A program made the position numbers and the translations under genes. A DNA stretch of 25,810 nt, from NCBI GenBank assembly GCA_963725415.1, contig CAVRZY010000103.1, positions 1-25,810 of the forward strand, in the 5' to 3' direction. The notes below the pieces were generated by a model that was not told the DNA's origin, ran no database searches, and was given only the letters and a program-made list of their open reading frames with translations. The stretch comes from CAVRZY01 sp963725415. GTDB taxonomy: Bacteria; Acidobacteriota; Terriglobia; Bryobacterales; Bryobacteraceae. Of the stretch, positions 8,025 through 16,297 are shown in pieces; the stretch's first letter is position 1; each line of letters begins with the position of its first letter.

Positions 8025-9440
8025 TCAGCTCAGTTCGAAGGTTTGCCCTCTGGCCGGCACGACCGCCTCCAGGCCATAGCGCTCCTCGACCACCTGCGCG
8101 AAGGCCCTGGTCTGCGAGGGCTCGCCGTGCACCAGAAACAGCTTCTTCAATCGCCCCGCCAGCGGCTTCAGCCACTCCAGCAGTTCCCGCTGATCGGCGT
8201 GGCCGCTGAGTTCGTTCAGCGTTTCCACTTCCGCTCGCAAGCGCATGGGCTCGCCGAAGATGCGAACCTCGGGCAGCTTGTCCACCAGCTTCCGCCCCAG
8301 CGTGTTCTGGGCTTGAAACCCGGTAATGAGAACGGTGTTGCGCGGGTCTTCAATGTTGTTCCGGAGGTGATGCAGTATCCGGCCCGCCTCGCACATGCCC
8401 GCTGCCGAGATCACCACAAACGGCCCGTGCAGGTCGTTCAGCGCCTTGGATTCGCTCACCTCCCGAATGTAGCGCAGGCGTTGGAAACCGAACGGATCGC
8501 CGCCGTCGTGAAGGAACTGTCGCGTCTCCTCGTCGAACAGCTCGGCATGTTTGCGAAAAACTCCCGTGACTTCCACCGCCAGCGGGCTATCCACGAAGAG
8601 GGGAATGTTGGGGATCTTGCCCGCGTCGCTCAGCTCGTGCAACATCAATACCAGTTGCTGCGACCTCCCCACTGCAAAGGCGGGCACAATGATCTTGCCG
8701 CCCCGCTGGCAGGTGCGGTTGATCACGTTGGCCAGCTTGGCCAGAACCGTGCCGAGGTCTTTGTGCAACCGCCCCCCATAGGTGCTCTCCATGATCAGGT
8801 AGTCAACCGGCGGCAAGGCCTCCGGATCCCGCACAATTGGCAACCCGGGCCTGCCGATGTCCCCGGAAAACGCCAGCCGCACCCTCTTCCCGTTGCCCTG
8901 GTAGGCCAGCACCAAGGCAGACGATCCCAGAATGTGACCCGCATCGTAGGCCTCATATTCGAACCCGTTGCCCAATGCCGTGCGGGTACGCAGCCCCACC
9001 GGCTGGAACAGCGGCACAGTGGCCTCCGCGTCTTCGATCCGGTACAGCGGCTCCACCACGTCCCCCTCAGTAACCGGCTCCAGAGCCCCGCGTCGCTCCC
9101 GCCGCTTGTTGATGAAGGCTGCGTCCTTCTCTTGAAGGTAAGCCGAATCGCGCAGCATCACGCTGCACAGATCTCCCGTGGCCGGCGTGGCATAGATCGG
9201 CCCCCCATAGCCCTGCCTGACCAGCGTGGGCAGGTTCCCGCTGTGATCGATGTGGGCGTGCGAGAGAATCACCGCCTCAACGGAATTCACCGCAAACGGA
9301 AAATGGCTGTTCCGCTCCTTGGCTTCTTTGCGCCGGCCCTGGTACAGCCCGCAATCCAGCAGGTACCTTCTCCCATCCACCCGCAGCTCATGCATCGACC
9401 CGGTGACGGTTCCGACGGCCCCCCAAAACGTCACTTGCAT
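8025..9440 (-). CDS. Beta-CASP metallo-beta-lactamase-fold RNase-like protein
   Basis: A 471-residue protein with a complete metallo-beta-lactamase/beta-CASP/RMMBL layout. Motif 1 is followed by SHAHIDHSG (60-68, zinc ligands H61, H63, D65, H66), then YDAGHILGSSAL and FSGDIG, completing the zinc site. The beta-CASP motifs are ESTYGGR, PAFAVGRSQQ and ISAAGMCEAGRILHHL, and LSGHADQRELLEWL is the C-terminal RMMBL segment. Length and motif order match the CPSF-like bacterial exo/endoribonucleases related to Thermus TTHA0252. The protein is cytosolic with no signal peptide and probably acts in RNA processing or decay. ATG at 9440 opens the first beta-strand (MQVTFWGAVGTVTGS). It is probably monocistronic. 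The motifs make the family secure; the physiological substrate is unknown. Confidence 0.92.
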   Translation of the reverse strand: MQVTFWGAVGTVTGSMHELRVDGRRYLLDCGLYQGRRKEAKERNSHFPFAVNSVEAVILSHAHIDHSGNLPTLVRQGYGGPIYATPATGDLCSVMLRDSAYLQEKDAAFINKRRERRGALEPVTEGDVVEPLYRIEDAEATVPLFQPVGLRTRTALGNGFEYEAYDAGHILGSSALVLAYQGNGKRVRLAFSGDIGRPGLPIVRDPEALPPVDYLIMESTYGGRLHKDLGTVLAKLANVINRTCQRGGKIIVPAFAVGRSQQLVLMLHELSDAGKIPNIPLFVDSPLAVEVTGVFRKHAELFDEETRQFLHDGGDPFGFQRLRYIREVSESKALNDLHGPFVVISAAGMCEAGRILHHLRNNIEDPRNTVLITGFQAQNTLGRKLVDKLPEVRIFGEPMRLRAEVETLNELSGHADQRELLEWLKPLAGRLKKLFLVHGEPSQTRAFAQVVEERYGLEAVVPARGQTFELS

Positions 9441-9570
9441 AAGGTTTCAGGTTCACATTTTCTTCCAACGCCACGCAAGCCACCCGCAGACTCGGTAGAA
9501 TCACATCGCGGCGTAGCCGCAACCAAACACCCCAGCGAGCGGCGTCTGCTCTGAGACCGGCCGTGCCGAG

Positions 9571-9670
9571 GAAATTGACGATTGCGGGATTGCCGATTGA
9601 CGATTGCTGTGTCTGGCGCCGCGGGACACTGAAATCATCAATCGTCAATGAGCAAATCGTCAATTGGCCG
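9571..9670. repeat. ATTGA-type palindromic element, copy 2 (two arms)
   Basis: TTGACGATTG occurs at 9575-9584 and 9597-9606, and its reverse complement CAATCGTCAA at 9639-9648 and, shortened by a base, at 9655-9663. The two arms flank a GGCGCC-containing centre near 9617. The imperfect palindrome lies in the 302-base gap (9441-9742) upstream of the peptidase gene. The rest of that gap shows no gene; TATAGT at 9727-9732, 10 bases before the peptidase ATG, is too close to be a confident promoter. Confidence 0.7.
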
Positions 9671-9742
9671 GCCATACCGCAGGCGCTCAACACACGGAAT
9701 CTTCCCGCGCCGCCAAGAAACGGGGCTATAGTAGTACAAGTC

Positions 9743-11905
9743 ATGTGGCCGATTGTTGCTCTGCTTTTGCTGTCCCTCGCCAGTTCCTGGACCGCCTTGG
9801 CTCAGAAAAAGCCCGTCACCATCGAATCCATTGCTACCGAAAGGCCGCCGCAGCCGCCTCAGCCGGTCTGGGCCCCGGACGGCAAGAAATTCGCCTACCA
9901 GGAACGCCGGCAGGTTTGGCTCTATGATGTAGCCTCGCGGACCAAGCGCCAGCTTGTCTCGCTGGAGGCTCTCGAAGCCGCTGCCACCAAGGTTCCACCC
10001 GCCGGGCTTTCCTCGTGGCAGAACCGCAATGTGCGCGAACAGATCCTGCAATGGTCGCCCTCCGGCCAGGAGCTGCTGATCAGCGCAGGCGGGGACCTCT
10101 TCTGGTTTCGTATTGCGGCCGGCGGATGGAGCCAACTGACCGCCACTCCGGAGGCTGAGCGCGATCCCAAGCTTTCTCCCGACGGACGCCGCATCTCCTT
10201 CCGTCGCGGGCACGACCTCTACCTCCTCGAGCTGGCCTCGCAAAAAGTCACCCGCCTCACCGATGACAGCTCAGCCACCCTGTGGAACGGCGAACTCGAC
10301 TGGGTCTATCCCGAAGAGCTGGGACTGGAGACGGCCCACTGGTGGTCGCCCGATTCCAAGCGCATTGCCTACCTGCAATTCGACCTCAGCCGCGAGCCCC
10401 TCTATCCCCAGACCGACCTGCTGCCCCTTCGCGCCACCTACGAGCCGGAACGCTATCCCAAGGCCGGCGATCCCAATGCCGACGCGCGCTTGGGAGTGCT
10501 CCCGGTCGAAGACCCGCTTCGTACCCGTTGGATGGACCTGGGGCAGACCCGCGACTCGCTGCTGGCCCGGGTGGCCTGGCTGCCGGATTCCCAAGGCCTG
10601 GCCGTCCAGCGACTCAATCGCATCCAGAACCAACTGGATCTGCTGCTGGCCGATGCCCAATCCGCTTCCTCACGCCTGCTGTTGCGCGAGACCGATCCCC
10701 ACTGGATCAACCTGGCCAATGATCTCCGCTTCCTGAAGGGTGGAAAGGAGTTCCTCTGGTCCAGCGAGCGGGACGGCTTCCGCCACCTCTTCCACTATTC
10801 CATCGACGGCAACCTCGTTGGCCAACTGACGCGCGGCGACTGGGAAGTCACCGAAGTGGCTGGTGTGGACGAGACCGCCGCCGAGGTCTTTTATCTCTCG
10901 ACTGAGCCCAGCCCGCTGGAGCGCCACCTGTATCGCGTCGCACTCGATGGGGGCGCCACTACCCGGCTGACGCAAGCCTCCGGTACTCACTCGGTCTCGA
11001 TGGCGCCCGGCTGCGGCTTTTACCTGGCCACTTTCTCCAACCTCGCCACGCCCCCGCGCCGCACCCTCCACCGAAGCGACGGGACCGAGTGGGCCGTCTT
11101 TCAGGAGCCGGACCGAAAACCCCTCGAGCAGTACGACCTGCTGCCCGTGGAGATTGTGCCCCTGAAGGCCTCCGACGGCACTACGCTTTACGCCCGCCTG
11201 ATCAGGCCTGCCGGATTCCAGTCCGGACGGAAGTATCCGGCCATCGTGATGATCTACGGCGGCCCGCACGCCCAGAACGTCCGCCAAGCTTGGCCCGGTT
11301 TGAGCTTCGACCAGGTTCTCGCCCATCGAGGCTTCGTCATCTGGCAACTGGATAATCGCGGCTCTGCCGGCCGAGGCCACCGCTGGGAAACGGCGGTTTT
11401 TCGAAACTTCGGCACCCGGGAGCTGGAAGACCAGAAAGACGGCCTGCGCCACCTCATCTCGCTCGGCTTCGTGGACCCCTCCCGCATCGGCATTCACGGC
11501 TGGAGTTTCGGGGGTTACATGACGCTCTACTCCCTCCTCAACGCCCCCGACCTGTTCGCGGCTGGTGTATCCGGGGCGCCCGTCACCGACTGGCGAAACT
11601 ACGACACTATCTACACCGAACGATACATGGGCCTGCCCTCAGAAAACGCCGAGGGCTACCGGCGCAGCTCCCCAGTCCACTCAGCCGCCAACCTGAAGGC
11701 CAAGCTGATGCTGATCCACAACTTCGAGGACGACAACGTGCTCTTTCAGAACACCCTGCAAATGGCTGATGCCCTCGAGCGTGCCGGCAAACAGTTCGCC
11801 ATGGTCGTCTACCCGCAGAAAACCCACGGGGTGACGGGATCCCTCAGGAAGCACCTCTACGAGACTATGCTCAGCTTCTTCGAGGAGACACTCAAGAAGA
11901 ATTGA
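9743..11905 (+). CDS. Secreted dipeptidyl-peptidase IV family serine peptidase (S9B)
   Basis: A 720-residue protein with a signal peptide (MWPIVALLLLSLASSWTALA), a DPP-IV N-terminal beta-propeller (about 30-490) and an alpha/beta-hydrolase domain (about 510-720). The propeller contains DWVYPEELGLE, which keeps the double Glu that anchors the free N-terminus of the substrate in DPP-IV, so X-Pro or X-Ala dipeptide release is likely. The catalytic triad is visible: Ser588 in GIHGWSFGGYM, Asp in HNFEDDNVLFQN and His in YPQKTHGV. It probably acts in the periplasm. The open frame extends upstream to 9563 through the palindromic repeat, so the ATG at 9743, which begins the signal peptide, is preferred. 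The stop codon is within the left arm of the next repeat element. Confidence 0.93.
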   Translation: MWPIVALLLLSLASSWTALAQKKPVTIESIATERPPQPPQPVWAPDGKKFAYQERRQVWLYDVASRTKRQLVSLEALEAAATKVPPAGLSSWQNRNVREQILQWSPSGQELLISAGGDLFWFRIAAGGWSQLTATPEAERDPKLSPDGRRISFRRGHDLYLLELASQKVTRLTDDSSATLWNGELDWVYPEELGLETAHWWSPDSKRIAYLQFDLSREPLYPQTDLLPLRATYEPERYPKAGDPNADARLGVLPVEDPLRTRWMDLGQTRDSLLARVAWLPDSQGLAVQRLNRIQNQLDLLLADAQSASSRLLLRETDPHWINLANDLRFLKGGKEFLWSSERDGFRHLFHYSIDGNLVGQLTRGDWEVTEVAGVDETAAEVFYLSTEPSPLERHLYRVALDGGATTRLTQASGTHSVSMAPGCGFYLATFSNLATPPRRTLHRSDGTEWAVFQEPDRKPLEQYDLLPVEIVPLKASDGTTLYARLIRPAGFQSGRKYPAIVMIYGGPHAQNVRQAWPGLSFDQVLAHRGFVIWQLDNRGSAGRGHRWETAVFRNFGTRELEDQKDGLRHLISLGFVDPSRIGIHGWSFGGYMTLYSLLNAPDLFAAGVSGAPVTDWRNYDTIYTERYMGLPSENAEGYRRSSPVHSAANLKAKLMLIHNFEDDNVLFQNTLQMADALERAGKQFAMVVYPQKTHGVTGSLRKHLYETMLSFFEETLKKN

Positions 11906-11990
11906 CTCATTGATTCATTGAATCATTTGTGAGATGAGCCGCCCAGCCGCTCAATGACTCAATGATTCAATCTTCAATCACTCAATTTCG
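11900..11990. repeat. ATTGA-type palindromic element, copy 3, between convergent genes
   Basis: The left arm AATTGACTCATTGATTCATT (from 11900) and the right arm (11950-11989, reading AATTGAGTGATTGA and ATCATTGAGTCATTGAG on the minus strand) are imperfect inverted copies around a GC-rich centre GATGAGCCGCCCAGCCG. The element fills the whole space between the convergent stop codons of the peptidase and FecR-like genes and includes the peptidase TGA. It could act as a bidirectional terminator, although there is no classic T-run. Confidence 0.7.
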
Positions 11991-12971
11991 TTACCGTCCG
12001 CGCCCGCCGGCTTGGCCCGATTCGCGGGGGACGGAGGCTGTCGAAGAGCTGGAGGCTGCGGTCGGCGCACCCGAAGAGGCGATGGTTCCGGAAGTCCCGG
12101 CCGATGTCTGACCGACGGTCGAATACCCCAGGCTAGGATTGTAGGAGCGCGAGCTGTCCCAACCGCCAGACGATGCCTGTACCGAAGGTTGGTAGGCGAC
12201 GTAGACTGTGCGCGGGCTCCAGTAGCGATAGCCCCAGTAGCTGTTCCAGGAGCCACGCCAGGGAACGAAGGTGAACATCCCGAAATAGGGGTTCCACCGC
12301 CAGCCACTGGTCTGCCAGGACAGACCCGAATCCCGGATCGACTTGGCCGCCGAAAGGTTCGCCATGGCCAGGTATTCTGCCCGTCGCTTGGCCCACCGGT
12401 ACAGAGCGTCTCCAGTCTGTGGATCGAACTTCTGAACGATGAATAATCCGTCCAGGGGCAGCAGCTTGCCCTTCTTCACCGCCAGGCTTTGCCCGCCTTG
12501 CTCGACCCGGGCCTCGCCATCGTAAACCCGCACTTCGGCCGGCTCGGCGTTCAGCCGATAGACACCGTTCTTGCGCAACGCGATGGTCGCGTCCTTGTAC
12601 GTCAAGGTAACTGCGTTGTCCCTGAGCAGCTCGGCGCACTCCAGCAACACGGAACCGCCCATCAGCTCCAGCCGCGTGTCGGCGAGTTGGCTGGAAACCA
12701 GCCGCAACGAGCTGTTCTCCGCCACCCGCAGAAAGGCGCCCGGCGTCAGCAACACCTCCGCGCGGCCCTCCTCGGTCCGTAGCTCGGAGCTATCCCTCAT
12801 GTGCGGGAAGACCCCAAACTTCACCTCGGCCGGCTTCCCATCCAGCAGCACCCGGCCCTCCACGTAGTGAATCAGGCCGGACTTGGCCGAAATCATCGCT
12901 TGCCCGAAGGCGAACCCCGCCAGGCCCGCCAGCATGACCACAACCCTTAGGAACCGCTCACCGTTTTTCAT
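11991..12971 (-). CDS. Secreted FecR-like domain protein
   Basis: A 326-residue exported protein with signal peptide MKNGERFLRVVVMLAGLAGF..FGQ. Residues about 25-180 look like a FecR-type beta-rich domain: VEGRVLLDGKPAEV, then SELRTEEGRAEVLLTPGAFLRV, ENSSLRLVSS and YDGEARVEQGGQSLAVKKGK. A short helical part (KFDPQTGDALYRWAKRRAEY) follows, then a Trp/Tyr-rich stretch (WRWNPYFGMFTFVPWRGSW) and a Ser/Gly-rich low-complexity tail. Such proteins are common in Acidobacteriota. In classical FecR the domain senses iron-siderophore receptors, but here there is no sigma factor beside it and no inner-membrane anchor other than the signal. The ATG at 12971 follows a good GAGGAGG site, so the longer upstream start at 13016 is rejected. 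It is divergent from the rhamnonate-dehydratase-like gene. Confidence 0.72.
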   Translation of the reverse strand: MKNGERFLRVVVMLAGLAGFAFGQAMISAKSGLIHYVEGRVLLDGKPAEVKFGVFPHMRDSSELRTEEGRAEVLLTPGAFLRVAENSSLRLVSSQLADTRLELMGGSVLLECAELLRDNAVTLTYKDATIALRKNGVYRLNAEPAEVRVYDGEARVEQGGQSLAVKKGKLLPLDGLFIVQKFDPQTGDALYRWAKRRAEYLAMANLSAAKSIRDSGLSWQTSGWRWNPYFGMFTFVPWRGSWNSYWGYRYWSPRTVYVAYQPSVQASSGGWDSSRSYNPSLGYSTVGQTSAGTSGTIASSGAPTAASSSSTASVPRESGQAGGRGR

Positions 12972-12998
12972 GGCGCCTCCTCTTTGATAGTCCTCCCA

Positions 12999-13014
12999 GA
13001 CAGGGACGCCTGTC
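12999..13014. repeat. Short hairpin upstream of the FecR-like gene
   Basis: GACAGG and CCTGTC form a perfect 6-bp inverted repeat with loop GACG, 28 bases upstream of the FecR-like ATG. It may be an operator, a 5'-leader hairpin or a small dispersed palindrome; CCTGTC-type stems also occur in the other intergenic elements of this window. Function is not shown. Confidence 0.4.
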
Positions 13015-13074
13015 AACTTAAACCAGTTACAAAAAACACGAAGGCCAGCCCAGGATCATCTTTTTTCTGCCACC

Positions 13075-13105
13075 TTGACATTTCAACGCTTCTTCAGCCC
13101 ATAAT
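13075..13105 (+). promoter_or_regulatory. Sigma-70-like promoter for the rhamnonate-dehydratase operon
   Basis: A perfect TTGACA (13075-13080) is followed after 19 bases by CATAAT (13100-13105), a 5/6 match to TATAAT. The +1 would lie near 13112, leaving a leader of about 29 bases with GGAGG before ATG 13141. The spacing is slightly longer than optimal. Confidence 0.6.
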
Positions 13106-13140
13106 CGACATGCTTTCCTGTAAAGCAGCGGAGGATTGTC

Positions 13141-14382
13141 ATGCATCGCAGAGACTTCCTACGAGGCCTTCCGATAGCTGTCTCGACCCCGGCGGCCCTC
13201 CCCTTTCAAGCTGAGAAGAGCCGGTTGAAGATCACCAGCGTGCGGCTGGTGCGCACCCGACCCAAACGGCCCCTGCCCCCCTACAAGCCCGCGCCCGGCT
13301 CCTGGTCTACGCAGGGTGTGGAAGTCGCCAATCCCATGTCCGTCTACCCGAAGTACAAGGCCACGCGCTCCCTCTTCTTCCCGGATCCCGGATCGTTCGG
13401 CGGCTTCACCGTCGAGATCGCAACCGATAAGGGCGTCAAGGGCTACGCCCGCGGCGGGACCGGCGGTGGCCAGGTAGTCGAAGCGCATCTCCGCAAGCTC
13501 CTGCTCGGGGAGGACCCCTTCGAGATCGAGAAGCTGTGGGACATCCTGTGGCGGTCCACCATGTACTACGGTCGCGCCGGAGTTGCCATCAACGCCATCA
13601 GCGGGGTCGATCTGGCGCTCTGGGATCTGATCGGAACCGCTCTCGGCATGCCGGTCTACCGCCTGCTGGGCGGGGCTACCAAGGACCGCATCCCGGCCTA
13701 CTGCACCGGCAACGATATCGAGCAGCACATCCAGTTCGGCTTCAAGAGGCTGAAGCTCGCCATGCCGCACGGCCCGGCCGACGGGCGCGAGGGCATGAAG
13801 ACGAACACCGAACTGGTCAGACGCACCCGGGAACTGCTGGGCCCGGACGGCGACATCATGCTGGACTGCTGGATGGCTTGGACCGAGCGCTACACCCTCG
13901 AGATGGCCGAGATGGTGGCCCCCTACCGCGTCTACTGGATGGAGGAGTGCCTCCAGCCCCACGACTACGAGGGCTTCGGAAGGTTGAACGCCCAGATCAA
14001 ATCCACCCGCATCGCCACCGGCGAGCATGAGTATACGCGCTACGGCTTCCGCCAGTTGCTCGAGCACCGCTCGGCCAGCATCTGGCAACCCGACATCCAC
14101 TGGTGCGGCGGCCTGACCGAGCTTCGCCGCATCGCCGCCCTGGCCGCGACCTACGACATCCCCGTCATCCCGCACGGCGGAGGCGGCCGCGACAGCGTGC
14201 ATTTCGTCATGGCTACGGTCAACAGCCCCTGGGCCGAGCTGTTCATGCCGGCCCCCGGCGGCCCACCTCAAGTCTACCAGCGCTACGAAGAGGACAACCA
14301 GTTGACCCGCGGGCCGGAAGGAATCTACACCCGGCCCTCCGACCAGCCCGGTTTCAGTTGGGACTTCGAGGCCGTGGCGTGA
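13141..14382 (+). CDS. L-rhamnonate dehydratase-like enolase-superfamily protein with Tat signal
   Basis: A 413-residue mandelate-racemase-type protein that would dehydrate a sugar acid to its 2-keto-3-deoxy form. The N-terminus MHRRDFLRGLPIAVSTPAAL is a Tat signal. The body matches L-rhamnonate dehydratase (RhmD) hallmarks from memory: ANPMSVYPKYKATRS (63-77), STMYYGRAG, ISGVDLALWDLIG, GMPVYRLLGGATKD, MLDCWM (metal ligand D242), WMEECLQPHDYEGF (E268/E269), GEHEYT (E295, H296), QPDIHWCGGLTEL (D318) and VIPHGG (H345, general acid/base). All expected metal and catalytic residues are present. ATG at 13141 follows GGAGG at six bases. The stop overlaps the next start in GTGA, so translation is coupled. 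RhmD of E. coli is cytosolic; export of this one would be unusual. Activity on a related acid cannot be excluded. Confidence 0.85.
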   Translation: MHRRDFLRGLPIAVSTPAALPFQAEKSRLKITSVRLVRTRPKRPLPPYKPAPGSWSTQGVEVANPMSVYPKYKATRSLFFPDPGSFGGFTVEIATDKGVKGYARGGTGGGQVVEAHLRKLLLGEDPFEIEKLWDILWRSTMYYGRAGVAINAISGVDLALWDLIGTALGMPVYRLLGGATKDRIPAYCTGNDIEQHIQFGFKRLKLAMPHGPADGREGMKTNTELVRRTRELLGPDGDIMLDCWMAWTERYTLEMAEMVAPYRVYWMEECLQPHDYEGFGRLNAQIKSTRIATGEHEYTRYGFRQLLEHRSASIWQPDIHWCGGLTELRRIAALAATYDIPVIPHGGGGRDSVHFVMATVNSPWAELFMPAPGGPPQVYQRYEEDNQLTRGPEGIYTRPSDQPGFSWDFEAVA

Positions 14383-16292
14383 GGCGCCGCGATTTCCTGG
14401 CAGGCGGAGCAGGCGCGCTCGTCGGCCTGGCCAAGACCCCACCTTACACCCTCCTTGACCCGTATTTCCTGGAGATCGCCCAGGGGTTCCTGACCAACGC
14501 GCGAAAAACCTCCCCTAGCTTTGCGGTCTGTGACTTCCCGGACGGAACTATCCTTCAGGGCGCACTCGGACGGTCGGGCAAAACCTACGACTCGGTGTCC
14601 CGCATGCTCCCGGCCCTGGCGGCCTGGGTGGCCGGTGGCAGACAGCCTGGCCGCTTCCAGACCGACGGGAAACCGGTCGAGCTGCTCGAAGTCCTCAGGC
14701 AGATCTTCGTGAACGCCTTCGACCCCGCCTCGCCCGACTACTGGGAGGCGTCGCCGACGGAGCGCCAGAACCAGCGGCAAGTCGAGTCCGGGATCGTCGC
14801 CTGGTCGCTGTGGCTGCTCCGCGACAGGCTGCTCCCACGCCTGTCTTCCGCGCAGCGCGCCAACGTCCAGGCCTGGCTGGCAAGCTGCACCAGGGTTCCG
14901 GTACGCAGGAACAATTGGGCCTGGTTTACCGCCGTCAACCATGCCGTCCGCCTGGCTCTCTCCGAGCGCTGGAAGGAGTTCTCCGGCGATGCGGCCTGGA
15001 TGATCGAGGACTTGAAAGTCCTGGACGCAATGGCCGCCCCCGGCGACGGCTGGTACACGGACTCGCTCACCAAGCCGACCTACGACTATTACAACTTCTG
15101 GGTCTTCGCCAGCCATTTTCTCTATTGGGACCGCGTGATCGGCTCGCGCTACCCGGAGTGGGCCGGACGTTTCCGCCCGCGCCTGCGATTGTTCCTCGAA
15201 AAGGCCCCTTACTTTTTTGGCGGCAACGGAAGTCACATCCTGTTCGGGCGCTCGCTCATTTACCGGTGGGCGGTCCTCACCCCGCTGGTACTGGCCTACG
15301 GACAGAAACTCTGGCCACACTCGCCCGGCCTGCTGCGCCGCATCGTACGCCGCAACCTCGAGTTCCTTTGGAGCTTGGGGCCATTCGATCGGGAGCGCGG
15401 CAAACTGCGCGAGACTTTTTCCCGGGACGGAACCCCGGACATCCACGAAACCTACATCGACAATGGCCATCCCTACTGGGGCATGCAGGCTTTCGCCTTT
15501 TTCCTCATCCCAGAACAGGACCCATTCTGGAAGGCGCCCGAGGAGCCGCTGCCGGTGGAACGGGACGATTTCCGCGTCCCCTTCCAGGGCACGCGCATGC
15601 TGCTGGTGGGAACGAAACGATCGGGCCAGGTGCAATGGCTACAGGCTCTGAACGCGAACGACAACGCCGGCTACCAGGACAAGTACAACAAGTTCGCTTA
15701 TTCCTCGCACTTCCCGTTCAGCATTCTCAAACACAAGGACCGCTGCGCCTTCGACAGCGCGCTCATCTTCCGGAACCCTCAGACCGGCGCCTGCGCAGGC
15801 CGCACGGGCGTCAAGCGTGGCGAATTGACCCCGGATGGCGTCGAGATCGAGTGGTGGTCCCAACTGGGAGACCTGCGCATCGACGTCACCAGCCGCATCC
15901 GCGTCGTGGACGAGTTTCAACAGCGGACCCACCGTGTGAAAACGCCCGGAGCGGGCATTGAGATTATCGAGGGCTCCTATCCGCTGGGCCTGCTGGAGGG
16001 TGAAGACTACCTGCCGGAGCGCACCGACGGATCGTTGTGGCTGCGGGCCGCCCGAAGCGGTTCCCTGATCGCAAGCTGGAATCTGGCCGGCTATGAAAGC
16101 ATCCAGGCGACCGAATCGTTTGACGAGACCGGCCGGCGTAACGTGAACATCATCTATCCACGAATGGTGGTGACCACCTTACGGGCCACCGGGCAAGCCG
16201 GACAGATGGTTCTCAAGAGCCTGCATTATGCCAGCCCCAGCCCGCTGGCCAAGGCGGACATCGCCACCCGCGCCCGCAGCCTGCAACAATAG
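14379..16292 (+). CDS. DUF2264 family protein with Tat signal
   Basis: A 637-residue protein with N-terminal RRRDFLAGGAGALVGLA, a twin-arginine signal, followed by a DUF2264-type (alpha/alpha) toroid. Diagnostic segments are NNWAWFTAVNHAVR (from about residue 178), GDGWYTDS (from about 222) and DYYNFWVFASHFLYW (from about 235), then GGNGSHILFGRSLIYRW and DIHETYIDNGHPYWGMQAF. The C-terminal 200 residues look beta-rich. From memory, some DUF2264 proteins are grouped in CAZy GH154 with beta-glucuronidase activity; whether this one is a hydrolase is unproven. The GTG start at 14379 overlaps the preceding stop by four bases, which together with the Tat motif fixes the start. Coupling to the rhamnonate-dehydratase-like gene suggests a shared role in acidic or deoxy-sugar glycan breakdown. 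Confidence 0.83.
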   Translation: MRRRDFLAGGAGALVGLAKTPPYTLLDPYFLEIAQGFLTNARKTSPSFAVCDFPDGTILQGALGRSGKTYDSVSRMLPALAAWVAGGRQPGRFQTDGKPVELLEVLRQIFVNAFDPASPDYWEASPTERQNQRQVESGIVAWSLWLLRDRLLPRLSSAQRANVQAWLASCTRVPVRRNNWAWFTAVNHAVRLALSERWKEFSGDAAWMIEDLKVLDAMAAPGDGWYTDSLTKPTYDYYNFWVFASHFLYWDRVIGSRYPEWAGRFRPRLRLFLEKAPYFFGGNGSHILFGRSLIYRWAVLTPLVLAYGQKLWPHSPGLLRRIVRRNLEFLWSLGPFDRERGKLRETFSRDGTPDIHETYIDNGHPYWGMQAFAFFLIPEQDPFWKAPEEPLPVERDDFRVPFQGTRMLLVGTKRSGQVQWLQALNANDNAGYQDKYNKFAYSSHFPFSILKHKDRCAFDSALIFRNPQTGACAGRTGVKRGELTPDGVEIEWWSQLGDLRIDVTSRIRVVDEFQQRTHRVKTPGAGIEIIEGSYPLGLLEGEDYLPERTDGSLWLRAARSGSLIASWNLAGYESIQATESFDETGRRNVNIIYPRMVVTTLRATGQAGQMVLKSLHYASPSPLAKADIATRARSLQQ

Positions 16293-16297
16293 ACGAC

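Noticed and set aside
8025..9440. Beta-lactamase
   Set aside because: The beta-CASP and RMMBL motifs place it with RNA-processing nucleases, not antibiotic hydrolases.
9563..9742. N-terminal extension of the peptidase open frame
   Set aside because: It is translated palindromic repeat (similar peptides arise on both strands), and the true signal peptide starts at 9743.
13159..14442. 427-residue minus-strand open frame opposite the rhamnonate-dehydratase-like gene
   Set aside because: The plus strand encodes a clear enolase-superfamily protein with all catalytic residues; the antisense product has no recognisable motif.
14325..15635. 436-residue minus-strand open frame opposite the DUF2264 gene
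   Set aside because: It is antisense to a conserved protein and has shadow-type composition.
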